From positions 113,934,599 through 113,998,598 of the forward strand of contig NC_080678.1 of the NCBI RefSeq assembly GCF_030445035.2: a stretch of DNA of 64,000 bases. The letters are read 5' to 3'. The notes under the pieces are model-generated. The model was not told the origin of the DNA and searched no databases. It saw only the letters and a program-made list of their open reading frames with translations. A program made the translations under genes and the position numbers. The DNA comes from Dasypus novemcinctus. Lineage: Eukaryota; Chordata; Mammalia; Cingulata; Dasypodidae. The first letter of the stretch is position 1. Every line of letters begins with the position of its first letter. Shown piece after piece: positions 1-11,415 of this stretch.

Positions 1-1860
1 AGTATCGCTGTGGAAGGGAAAAGGTTTTGTGATGGATGTGTGGGAGTGCTGTATATTATATATATGAATTGCTGTGGTCTAGGGCTCTTGTTAAGAGAAG
101 TTCAATAATTAGGGAGAAAAAAAAAAAGAAAAAGATAGGATGTAGAATTTTTTCCAAGTCAACACGTATTCTATATCTAACCTTTAAACCCATCGCTATA
201 TGCCATTTAGCTAGTAAGGGATCCTGACTTTATATTGGGCTTCAATTTTCAGGAAGTTCTGGATCACAGAGTGGTTCAACAATGGCAATGGAGGAATACT
301 GGTATAGGATACTATTGACAGGTGATATATGGCTGACAGGGAGCTATACAGGACATATGTCCAGGGTGCATGGTAATGTTTGGATATACTCATAGTGGCA
401 ACAATTAAAAACTACAGCTGGGGGGGTACTGGGATCCTGGCCAGTGGTGCTCTGTCGTGGTCCCTAGGGGAGCAGCGACAGTCTCCCAGATGCAGCAGCA
501 AGGACTGGGAAGGAATGAGGGTCCAACAGTGAGCCCCTGATGCTAATGACTATGCTTGTGAGCTGATATGCCTGAAATAAGAACAAGGCCTAGAGCAGCA
601 TCGTGCCTGGGAATTTCCTCCTGACAGCCTTCATGTTACTCAAATGTGGCCAGTCTCGAAGCCAAACTCAGCATGTAAATGCAATGCATTCCCCCCAGTG
701 TGGGACATGACACCCAGGGATGAGCCTCCCTGGCACCGAGGGATCACTATCAACTACCAACTGATGATGCAACTGGAAAATGACCTGGAAAGGAAGGTTC
801 AATGTGGATCAGCAGAATATCCCTGTCTACATAAAATAACATGACTTTAAAATGCTGTTTGACCTAATGCAAGGGGGAAATGGAAAGGAGAAATGAGTTT
901 ATATGGCTACGAGTCTCTAAAAAAAAGAGTCTGGAGGCTGTCAGAAGGATTGCCCTTATGCACAACTGAGCAGAGTCTAAGAGACAGATAAAGTAGATAC
1001 AACCCCTAGGTATTGGTTCCTTTGTGGGCTAAAGAGATCCATGGGTGTTATGGTCATGGCAGATGGGGTTAACTGCCATGTCAGATGGCCCTTCTTTGGA
1101 GCTGGTGTTTATGCGTGATGAATCTGGACTCAGATGGGATCTCTCTTCATAAGACTTTCATGCTACTGTGCTGGAGTTGCAGTTGGTGTTGGGGTTTAAG
1201 ATATATTTAGGGGATCTGAATCTCTGGACTTACAATGTGATAGCCAGGCCCTGAGCCTCAACAGACTCCAGCACCTACAATCTGATTTATTGGACTCACC
1301 TCACTCAGCTAAGATGGAGTTGAAGAAGGACAACCACCACACCATGGAGCCTAGAGTGCCTACAACTGAAAGCAGGAGGATTGCATCCAGTATCCATGTG
1401 GAATCTGAGCCTCCTCTTGACATAGAGGTGCAATGGACACAACCAATCCAATGTCCACAGAGAAAAGGTGGCATTGGAGTGGGAAAAGTGGACATGGTGG
1501 TTAATGGGTATGGGGAATTGCAGGAAGAGACGAGATGTGGAGGCGTCTTTGGGACTTGGATCTGCCCTGGATGGTGCTTCAGGGGCAATCACTGGACATT
1601 GTAAATCCTCACAGGGCCCACGGGATGGAATGGGGGAGAGTATCGGCCATGATGTGTACCATTGACCATGAGGTGCAGAGGTGCCCAGAGATGTACTTAC
1701 CAAATGCAATGGATGTGTCATGATGATGGGAATGAGTGTTGCTGGGGGGGGGGGGAGTGGTGGGATGGGGGTGGTGGGGTTGAATGGGTCCTCATATATT
1801 TTTTTTAATGTAATATTTTTACAGAGTCAATAATAAAAAAATAAATTAAAAAAAATAATA
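1..1860 (+). mobile_element. L1-type 3'-end module, left edge cut by the window
   Basis: This stretch has no coding homology but matches 7570-9470 and 13790-15750 over its length. It ends in an A-rich tail (about 1800-1880) after a G-run near 1744. Landmarks shared by all copies are 'gggacatgac..cc.gggatgagcctccctggc' (about 704-735), 'agctaa..a.ggtgaag.' with the following 'accaccacacca' (about 1308-1344), and the final 'tttaatgtaa'. Shorter copies elsewhere share this 3' end, which is the pattern of 5'-truncated LINE insertions. Confidence 0.65.
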
Positions 1861-1881
1861 AAGTAGCTCAGCAAATGAAAA

Positions 1882-3690
1882 AAAAAAAGTGAAAAGACAG
1901 CGTACTCAATGGAAGAAAGTATTTGGTAACCATCTATTTGATAGGAGCCCAATATCCAGCATATATAAAGAAATCCTATATCTCAAAAAGAAAAAGAAAA
2001 ACAGCCCATTAAAAAAATGGGCACGTGATTTGAACAGACACTTTTCCAAAGAAGAAATACAATGGATAAAAACCACATGAAAAGATGCTCAACATCACTA
2101 GCTATTAGGGAAATGCAAATCAAAACTATAATGGACTTCATCTTAAACCCATTAGATAGGCAGCCATTGAAAAAACAAAGGACTACAAGTATTGGAGAGA
2201 ATGGGGAGAACTGAGAACCTTCATCCATTGCTCGTGGGAATGTAGAATGTGTCCAGCCATTGTGGAGGCCAGTTTGGTGGTTCCTCAAAAAACTAACTAT
2301 GGATCTGCCATGTGATCCAGCAATTCCAATACTGGGTATATACCCAGAAAAATTTAAAGCAAGGACATGAACAGATATATGCCCAACAGCAGTTCCAATA
2401 CTGGGTATATACCCAGAAAAATTTAAAGCAAGGACATGAACAGATATATGCACAACAATGTTCATAGTGGCATTATTAATTACTGCCAAAAGTTAGAATC
2501 AACCCAAATGCCCAACAACAGATGACTGGATAAATAAAATGTGGTACATACATACAATGGAATATTACTCAGCTTTAAGAAGGAATACAATAGCAACACA
2601 CAGGATAACAAGGATGAATTTGGACAACCTTATGCTGAGTGAAGCGACCCAGGCATTGAAGGACAAATATTACATGACGTCACTGATAGGAATTACGCAA
2701 ATCAAGCAGAATCAGAGAGCTAGAGTCTGGACAATAGATTTACAGGAAATAGAAAGGGAGAAGGAAGTTGTGAACCAATGCCCATATGGGCGAAATCTAT
2801 GATAAGGTGGAAATGAGTAGTTGTGCAATGAAGGAATATGACAGGGGTGTAGTGACACTATTGGGTTGGGTGATGTAAGTTTGACAGGAGGGTGAGGGGG
2901 AAGGGTGGGTTGGACATTCTGTAGAACTGGGAGAGGGTTGGGGAGGGAGCAGGTGAACTCTGGAGATTGGCTGGTATGTGGTTGAAACTACAATGTTGAG
3001 AAAGTTTTTTTGGCAATATGACAAGGAAGGTTTATTGTCTTACGGTGTTGGATGAGGGGGCATTTGGGACAGGGTGCATCTGGGGCAGTCTTCTAAAGAA
3101 TGTGCAAGTGATCATTTTGTTATAGTGTGTTGTATTAGTGGGTGGAGACCCACATAATGAGAGGGAAGGAGTTGGACTCACATCCTGGGGAAGACCAATA
3201 TATTCTCAAATAGAGGGGTGGGTGTCTCAGAGAGCATGGGTGGTTCCTATGTGGGCCAGTGTGTCAAGCCTTCAGTGTTGTTGCAAGTAACTATGAATCT
3301 TGTCCTTCAAGGAGTGAAGCCTGGCAGTCACTGGGGGTCTTGACAGGAGGAGGAGGGAGGAATAGAGTATATGGAAGAGGGGGTATTTAGGGGGCAATGG
3401 AAGTGTTCTGCTTGATCTTGCAATGATGGATACAGGCCATGTTGAATTTCATTAAAAAATTTATAAACATGTGTGGTCTAGAGTGTAGACCATAATGTAA
3501 ACCATTGACCATGGTTAGTGGCTATGTATAAATATTTATGCATCAGTTGTAACAAATGTACCATCCATATATAAAAAGGTTATTGATACAGGAAGGGGGA
3601 AAAGGGGGAAGATGTTGGGCCTACGGGAGTCCCCTGTGTACTGTATGTGACTTTACTGTGACCTAAAATGACTTTTGTAACATCATTTAC
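1882..3690 (+). mobile_element. L1 ORF2 C-terminus plus 3' UTR fragment
   Basis: From 1885 the DNA matches L1 ORF2 near its C-terminus: the 'ggtaacc.t.t.tgatagga' segment, then 'tgcaaatcaaaacta' at 2116, 'ccagcaattccaatactggg' at 2318, and the end motif 'gatgaatttggacaacctta' at 2614. A 3' UTR follows to about 3690 with the recurrent 'gtgggtggagaccc' block (3138). It is interrupted in all frames and shows a short internal duplication. Confidence 0.75.
2323..2460. repeat. 69-bp tandem duplication inside L1 ORF2
   Basis: Two adjacent copies (2323-2391 and 2392-2460) both read 'ttccaatactgggtatatac' followed by 'ccagaaaaatttaaagcaag', and differ at only a few bases. Other L1 copies in the window carry this segment once (for example 6219-6290), so the duplication is private to this copy. 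Confidence 0.9.
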
Positions 3691-4412
3691 AATGGTGAAA
3701 TCCTAAAATCTTTCTTTCTAAGATCAGGGACAAGACAAAGATGCCCACTATCACCCCTTCTATTTACTATTGTGTTAGAAGTACTTGCTCGAGCACTGAG
3801 TCAAGAACCAGATATAAAAGGCATCCAAATTGGAAAGGAAGAAGTCAAAATTTCACTATTTGCAGATGACATGATCCTATACATAGAAAGCCTTGAGAAA
3901 TCTACAACAAAGCTTCTAGAACTTATAAATGAGTTCAGTAAAGTTGCAGGTTATAAGAACAATGTGCAAAAACCAGTAGCATTTCTGTACACCAATAAAG
4001 AGCAATCTGAGGAGGAAATCAAGAAACAAATACCATTTACAATAGTGAATACAAAAAATCAAATACCCAGGATTAAATTTAACTAAAAATGTATAAAGAT
4101 TTATACACAGAAAACCAACACTCTTCTAGGAAATCAAAGAAGATTTAAATAAATGGAAGAATATTCCCTGTTCATGGATAAGAAGACTATCATTAAGATA
4201 TCTATCCTACCAAAATTGAACTACAGATTCAATGCAATCCCAATAAAAATCAACACAACAATTTTTAATGAACTAGAAAACCTACCTATGAAATTTATTT
4301 GGAAAGGAAAGAGGCCCCAAATAACCAAAGATATATTAAAAAAGAAAAATGAAATTGGAGGACTCACATTACCTGACTTCAAAACATACTACAAAGCTAC
4401 AATAGTGAAAAG
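3690..4412 (+). mobile_element. L1 ORF2 reverse transcriptase fragment
   Basis: An open stretch around 3772-4086 contains the reverse transcriptase catalytic box FADDM (codons from 3859), with [12 protein letters not shown] before it and [10 protein letters not shown] after it, both hallmarks of mammalian L1 ORF2p. A second open stretch (4153-4422) holds [13 protein letters not shown] and [10 protein letters not shown] from the region after the RT domain. The two are out of frame with each other, so this is a dead copy. A SINE interrupts it at 4422. Confidence 0.85.
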
Positions 4413-4421
4413 GGCATGGTA

Positions 4422-4822
4422 GGGAAGCAGACGTGTCTCAACTGATAGAGCATTCACCTACCATATGGGAAGGTCTAGGGTTCAATACCCAGGGCCTCCT
4501 GACCTGTGTGGTGAGCTGGCCCCCATGCAGAGCTGCCACGTGCAAGGAGTGCCATGCCACTCAAGTGGTGCACCCTTCAAGGAGAGCTGCCCATGTTGAA
4601 AAAAGTGCAACCTGCCCAGGAGTGGCACTGCACACATGGAGAGCCGATGCAGCAAGATAACCCAACAACAACAAAAGAGATGCAGTTTCTCAGTGCTGCC
4701 ACGGGTGCAAGCGGACACAAAAGAACACATAGTGAGTGGACACAGAGAGCAGACAACGGGGGGGGGGGAGAGGGGGAGGGGAGAGAAGGAAGAGAAATAA
4801 AAAAATAAAACATAAAAAAAAT
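4422..4822 (+). mobile_element. DAS-type tRNA-derived SINE with target-site duplication
   Basis: The head resembles a tRNA: 'gtctcaactgatagagc' as A-box region and 'ggttcaatacc' (4481-4491) as B box. The body has the armadillo DAS features (gggcctcctgacc, ctgccacgtgcaaggagtgc), a G-run and an A-rich tail. A perfect 9-bp duplication GGCATGGTA flanks it (4413-4421 and 4823-4831), splitting the L1 ORF2. Confidence 0.9.
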
Positions 4823-5634
4823 GGCATGGTATTCACACAAGGATAGACACACTGACCAATGGAACTAAATTTAGAGTTCTGATACAGATCCTCACATGTA
4901 CAGTCACCTGATACTCAAAAGGCCACCAAGCCTACTCAACTGGGAGAGAATGGCCTCTTCAACAAATGGTGCCTGGAGAATTGGATATCCATTAGTAAAA
5001 GAACGGAAGAGGATTACCTTCTCACACCTTATACAAAAATAAACTCAAGATGGATCAAAGACCTAAATATAAGAGCCAAGACCATAAAGACCTTGGAAAG
5101 CAATGTAGGGAAGCATCTACAGGACCTTGTAATAGGAAATGTCTTCATGAAATTCACACCCAAAGCATGAGCAGCAAAAGAACAAAAAGATAAATGGGAC
5201 TTCATCAAAATTAAAGCCTTCTGCACCTCAAAGGAGTTTGTCAAGAAAGTGAAAAGACAGCCTACCCAATGGGAGAAAATATTTGGTAACCATGTATCTG
5301 ATAGGAGACTAATATTCTGCATATAAAAGGAACTCCTGTATCTCGAAAATAAAAAGACAAAAGACCCATTTAAAAAATGGGCAAGAGATTTGAACAGATG
5401 CTTCGCCAAAGAAGAAACACAAACAGCTAAAATGCACATGAAAAAATGCTCAAAATCACTAGCTATCAGGGAAATGCAAATCAAAACTACGAGATACCAT
5501 CTTACTCCCATAAGAGTGACAGCTATCAAAAAAAAGACTACAAGTGCTGGAGAGGATGTGGAGGAATGGCAACACTCATTCACTGTTGGCGGGAATGCAG
5601 AAGGATCCTGCCATTCTGGAGGATAGTTTGGCGA
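4823..5634 (+). mobile_element. L1 ORF2 C-terminal part, between SINE and LTR
   Basis: This continues the ORF2 frame region broken by the SINE: 'actcaagatggatcaaagac' at 5043, 'agctatcagggaaatgcaaa' at 5460 and 'cattcactgttggcgggaat' at 5577 are standard L1 ORF2 landmarks. It stops at 5634, where a solo LTR is inserted. Confidence 0.8.
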
Positions 5635-6176
5635 TGTTAGTTTGCAATAATTAACAAGCTGTACCTGTTTCCCCTGATATGCACTGGGAAAAAAGTAAAC
5701 CCCCTCCCCCCTGTGGCACTTTCCCACAGGTTAAACAAAGGAACCCAGTAAGGACAGGAGTAAAGGGAGATAGAGATCTTCACCATCTGCACATCAGAGG
5801 GAGAGGGAGATCTTTACTACCTCTAACTGCATATCAGAGGGAGATGGAGACAGAAACCTTCACTATTTACAGACCCTTTTAAAACCCTACAGATCAAAAG
5901 AAACATTTGCTCTGGCGGCTTTCCAAGAAGCCATAGACAGCCTCAACCCCCCTTCCACTAATTATCATTTCTCTGCCTAGGAAAGTTCTGTATAAACTCA
6001 AGTTCCCCCTTTCCAGGAGTGGGCTGAAGTCTCTCTTCAGACCCGCACCATGCTGGTGGGGAGATTGAAATCTGTTATTCGGATTCCCTCCATTGGGAGA
6101 GTTTCTCAGTAAATAAATTCTTTGCTTATGGTCAATCAGTCTCCATGTCTCAGTAAGAGCCGTATTTTCTCTAACA
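5635..6176 (+). mobile_element. Solo LTR of an endogenous retrovirus (class I-like)
   Basis: This is a 542-bp fossil LTR with matching inverted ends TGTTAG and CTAACA and a 5-bp target duplication GGCGA (5630-5634, 6177-6181). It has a TATA-like 'gtataaac' near 5990 and a polyadenylation signal AATAAA at about 6112-6117, giving a U3-R-U5 order on the + strand. No internal sequence remains. The clean ends and duplication suggest a fairly recent insertion into L1. The short R/U5 after the AATAAA suggests class I, but the family is not certain. Confidence 0.85.
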
Positions 6177-7570
6177 GGCGATTTCTAAAAAAACTAGCTA
6201 TAGATATGCCATATGACCCAGCAATCCCATTGCTGGGTATATATCCAGAAGAACTGAAAACAGGGACACAAACAGATATATGCATACCAAAGTTCATAGC
6301 AGCATTATTCACTATTGTCAAAAGTTAGAATCAACCCAAATGCCCATCAACAGATGAATGGATAAATATAATGTGGTATATACATACAATGGAATACTAC
6401 TCAGCTATAAGAAGAAATACAGTACAAATACATGGGATAACATGGATGAATCTTGAGGACCTTATGGTGAGTGAAGCAAGTCGGGCATTGAAGGAAAAAT
6501 ATTACGTGACCTCTCTGATATGAAATAAGTGAATCAAACTGTCTCAGAGAGCCAGAGACTGGATGATAGGCTTACAGGAAATTGAGGGAGAGAGGAAGGT
6601 TGTGAGCTGATGCCTACATGGATGAAATCTATGATAAAGTAGAGGTAAATATTTATACAGGAAGGGATAAGATGGAGAATTAAGGATACCTTTGGTTGGG
6701 GCAGTGAAGGCTTGAGGGGGGCTAGGTTTGGAAGGGTGGGTCAGATGGCCCAAGGAATTGGGGGGAGGACTGGGGGAACAGTTGAACATGGGAGATTGTT
6801 GTGTGTGTGGTTGACACCATAATGTTGAAAAAACTCTTTAGAAGATAATATAAGGAAGGATTACCTGCTTAAAGGTTCTTAAGGGGGGCGGGATGTGCAC
6901 AGGGGCAGGCTTCTAGGGAGTGTGTGAGTGCTCATCTTGTCATAGTGTGTTATACCATAGTGTGTTATACCATTATGTCATACAATGAGTGGGAAGGTGT
7001 ACCCACATCCTGGGGAGGCCTGATGTTCTGAAATAGAGGGAATTGTGTCTCTTGAGAACATTAGTGGCTCCCAAAGTCAAGCCCGCAGCATTGTTGCAAT
7101 TATCTGTGAATCTGGTCCTTCAAGCAGTGAAGACCAGTTGTCTCTGTGGGCTCTGAGGGGAGAGGGAGAGAGGAATAAAATAGATAGAAGCAGGGCAACT
7201 GGGGAGGGCAACGGAAGTGTTCTGAAAGATTGTGCAATGATGGATAAAGGTCATGTTAAATTATAACAAAAATGTATAAAAGTCTATAGGCTAAAATGTA
7301 AACCACAATGTAAAATATAAGGTAGCTAAAAATTTTGAAAATTTTACAGTCTAAAATATAAACCATAATGTAAACCAAAATGGAACCATGTTTGGTAGCT
7401 ATGTTTCAATATCTGTACATCAGCTGCAGCAAATATAACATGAACATGTAAAAAGATCATTGCTGGGGAAGGCAGAAAAGGTTTTGATGGTAGATATATG
7501 GATATATGGGAGTCCCCTAAGTAGTATATGTGATTTTACTGTGGTCTGAAACTTTAAGACAAATTAAAAA
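6177..7570 (+). mobile_element. L1 ORF2 C-terminus and 3' UTR after the LTR
   Basis: The L1 resumes with 'gcgatttctaaaaaaactag' and runs through 'gacccagcaatcccattgct' (6217) and the end region near 6440-6560. A 3' UTR of about 0.9 kb follows and parallels 2760-3690 and 13179-13790. A further module starts at about 7570 without a clear A-tail between them. Confidence 0.75.
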
Positions 7571-9475
7571 TTTTTTAAAAAACGGTTGTAGACATTGAGG
7601 AAGAAATGAAAAAAAATTGCCTTGTCACTGTACATACAGGGCAATATCCACCACAGTGATGAAAGGCAAAACTTCAAAAACAAAGTATTATAGTATTTTT
7701 CATTTTTTAATACACCAATTTATTTTTACTTAATTTTAGTTTTTCTAAATTATGTATTCTATTTCTAATCTTTAAACCTATCACTACTATTACATTTTCC
7801 TATTAATTGAATTTGGCAATATATTAGAATTTATTGTTGAAGAAGTTTTGGACCTCAGAGGGGTTCAACTATGGCAGGGGAGTCATGCTGGTGTAGGGTA
7901 TTATTGATGGGGGACACATGGTTGGGTGGAAGTTCTAGAGGGCATGTATATAGGGTACATAAAAATGTTCGGATATGTCTTGGGTATTTTCATAGTAGTT
8001 AGAGTTACAAACGACAACTGTGGGAGTGCTGAGTTCCCAGCCAGAGGAGCTCTGTCACATTCCCCAATGGAATAGCAACAATTCTTCAAGAGCAAGGGCA
8101 AAGACCAGTAAAGAAGGATCCTCCAATGATGAGCCCTTGATACTGATGACTATGCTTATGAGCCTGTGTGCCTGAAAGTTCTATGAGGCCTAGAGCTGCA
8201 GGGTGCCTAGAAGTTATCTCCTGAGAGCCTCCATGTTGCTCAAATGTGGCCACTCTCTAAGTCAAACTGAGCATGTAAATGCATTACCATCCCCCCAGCA
8301 TGGGACATGACTCCCAGAGATGAGCCTCCCTGGTGCTAAGGGATTACTACCAATCGCTAACTGGTGATGCAACTAGGAAAAGACCTTGATTAAAAGGGGG
8401 AAATGGTAAAGACAAATGAATTTATATGGCTAAGAGACTTCAAAAAAGAGTCATGAGGTCATCATAGAGGTTGAAATTACTCATGCCTCATCAGGATCTC
8501 AGAGACAGCCAAAGTAGATACAACCCCAGGCACTGGTGCTCCTGAGGGCTATGGAGACACACAGGCTCTACAATCATGGCAGTTGGCTCTGGAGTTCAGC
8601 TCTTTGTCAGTGGGCCCTACTTTGGAATTTGTGTTCCTGAGTGTGATGGACTTGGACCCAGATTCAGATGGGACCTCTCTACACATGCCTCTTCTATCAC
8701 TTTTACTGGACCTGTGGTTGGTGCTGGGGTTGGTGTATACCCAGGAGACTTCAATCTCTGGACCTGCCATGTGCCACCTGGGCCCTCCCTGAGCCTCAGC
8801 AGAGTTGCAGCTCCTATTCTCCGGTTTGTTGGACTTGCACAGGTCAGCTAATAGGGAGGTGAAGATGGTCAACTACCACACCAGGGAACCAAGAGTGCCT
8901 ATAACTCCAAGCAGGAGAATTGTGTCCATCAGCCATGTGGGATCTAAGCCCCCTCCTGATATAGAGGTGGAGTGGACATCAACAACTCAGCATCCACAGG
9001 ATGGAGGAATAAAATATGGATTAGATTTAACTTACTGTATTCTACTATAGAACTATTGTGACTAGTAATGGAAGAAACTGTAGCACTGATCTGGAAAAGG
9101 GGCCCTGCTGAGGGCAGGGAGAGGGAAGAAGAGATGAGATGTGGGGGCATTTTTGGGACTTGGAGTTGTCCTGAATGATATTGCAGGGACAGATGCTGGA
9201 CATTATATATACTGCCATAACCCATTGAATGGACTGGGGGAGAGTGTAAACTACAATGTAAACTATAATCCATGTGGTGCAACAGTGTTCCAAAATGTAT
9301 TCACCAAATGCAATGAATGTGCCACAATGATAAAAGAGGTTTTGATGTGGGAGGAGTGGGGCGGTGGGGTGTTGGGTATGTGGTAACATGTTATATTTTT
9401 CAATGTAACATTTTTTGAAATCCATGTATCTTTTTTTAAAAAGACAATTTAATTTTAAAAATTAAAAAAAAAAAC
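7570..9475 (+). mobile_element. L1 3'-end module, complete-looking copy
   Basis: It runs from 'gtagacattgaggaagaaat' (7587) to an A-rich tail at about 9440-9475. It matches 13790-15750 from start to end and 1-1860 over most of its length. In two places (7570 and 13790) it follows directly on the same 0.6-kb L1 3' UTR block, which suggests both are parts of one long L1 3' UTR. No protein domain is seen. Confidence 0.6.
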
Positions 9476-9840
9476 ACCGTAATGAGATATCATCTCACAC
9501 ACATACACACACAAAAGCATAATAAAGATAAAAAGAATTGAATCAACCTTGCATCCTCAGACTAAACCCAATTTGGATAATGTGCATTTTTCTTTACATA
9601 TAATGCTGGATTCTATATAATAATATATATTTTAAAGATGCCAAGTCTTTATTCCTCAGTAATAGTGACCTATAATTTTCTTTTTCTATCCTGTCTGGTT
9701 TTTCTAGTATGGTAAATTTGACATTATGATCTAATTTTGATAGACTCCCACAGTTTGCTTTGAATTCTAATTAAAATTCCAATTTTGTTAATGAAAAAAG
9801 TAATAATAATAAAACTGCTTTTAAGACAAAATGAAAAATG
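9475..9840. mobile_element. Short mixed L1 fragments
   Basis: The first 60 bp look like sense L1 ORF2 ('gagatatcatctcacacaca' at 9483). From about 9547 the sequence reads like antisense L1 ORF2 ('ccttgcatcctcag' then 'cctataattttctttttcta'). The boundaries are uncertain. Confidence 0.4.
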
Positions 9841-11415
9841 TAAGACACTGCGGGAATAAATGGAATAAAATGCCACTATACACACAGGGCAACAGATCTT
9901 ACAGTGATGAATGAAAAAACATCAAAAATTTTTGATATTCTTTATTTTTTTAATATTCCAATTTTTTATTTTAGTTTTACTTTTTCTAAATTATTACATA
10001 TTTTATTTCTTATGTTTAAACCTATCATTATTATTTCATTTCACTATTAATTGTATTTCATGATCTTGGCTTCATTTTTGAAGAAGTTTTGGACCACAAA
10101 AGGGTCACAACTGTGGCAGGGGAGGATCATTGGTATGGGCTTCAGTGATAGGGGACACATGGAAGGAAGTTCACCTGGGCAAACCTATAAGGTACATAAA
10201 TATGTTCAAATGTTCATGGGGCATTGTCACAGTTGGTGGAGATTCACACAATAACCCAAAGAATATTGAATTCCCATCCTGGGAGCTCTGCCATATTCTC
10301 TAATGGAACATCACGGATCCCCGAAGTGCAGGGCAATGACTAGTAAAGAAGGATGGTCCATTGATGGACCCTTGATACTGACAATTATGCTTATGAGACT
10401 TTGCTCTTAAATTGCAACTTAGCCTAGTGCTACAGGGTGCCTAAGAGTTCCCTCCTGTGAGCCACCTTGTTGCTACAATGTGGCCTCTCTAAGCCAAACT
10501 CAGCATAAAAATGCTTTATTTTCCTCCAAGCATGAGCTATGACTCCCAAGGATGAGCATCCCTGGCACCAAGGGATTACTACCAAGCACCCAAAAGCAAT
10601 GGAACTGGAAAAAGACCTTGAATAAAAGGGGGGATAAGGTTAAAATCATGTCCTTTTTCAAGCAGATTTATGAGCAGATTTCTATCAAGTAAGTCTTTTT
10701 CTTTTCTGCCTAATCATCCTAATACTTAAACACATCAGGGAATAGCTCTGCTGGAAAAGCATTTATTCCATGCATGACATCCCTGTCTATGCACTCAAGG
10801 TTCAAAATATGAAAACCTGTTCTGTGTGTGTTTGAATAAAAACCATAAATAAATGTTTTCTTTAAACAAAAAAAAAAGGGGGGGGGAGTAAAGACAAATG
10901 AGTTTATATGACTAGGAGACTTCGATGTGAGTCGGGAAGTCATTCCAGAGGTAATGCTTACATAAGTCTCAGTAGGAGCTCATAGATTGACAAAGTAGAT
11001 ACTGCCCCAAATAGTGGGGCTCCTGAGTGCTACGGAGACACCCAGGGCCGGCCTACTGTCACAGCAGATAGCTCCAAAGTTTGGTCCCTTGCCAGTGAGC
11101 CCTATTTTGGAGTTTGTGCTCCCCAGTGTGACAGAGTTTGACTCAGGTGTGACTTCTCTACACATACCTCCACCATCCCATTTTATTTGAATCTATATTT
11201 GGTGCTAGAGTTCTTAGGTGTATGTCCAAGAGATTTGAATCTTTGGGCTGCCCATATACCAGCTAGGACCTGAGCCTCAGCGGAGTTTCAACGCTTACTC
11301 TCCAGTTTATTGGACTCAACCAGGACAACTAACGAGAAGGTGAGGATGAATAACCACCATGCCAAGGAAATGAGAGTGTCTACAGTTGTAACCAAGAGAG
11401 TCCCATCCATCAATA
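9840..11415 (+). mobile_element. L1 3'-end module interrupted by a later L1
   Basis: This is a third, more diverged copy of the 1.9-kb module ('cactatacacacagggcaac' at 9872; 'tgagcatccctggcaccaag' at 10552). It stops near 11415, where an L1 5' end begins. Its own 3' end seems to reappear at about 15755-15870 after the intruding element, with a few hundred bases of the module missing. Confidence 0.55.
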
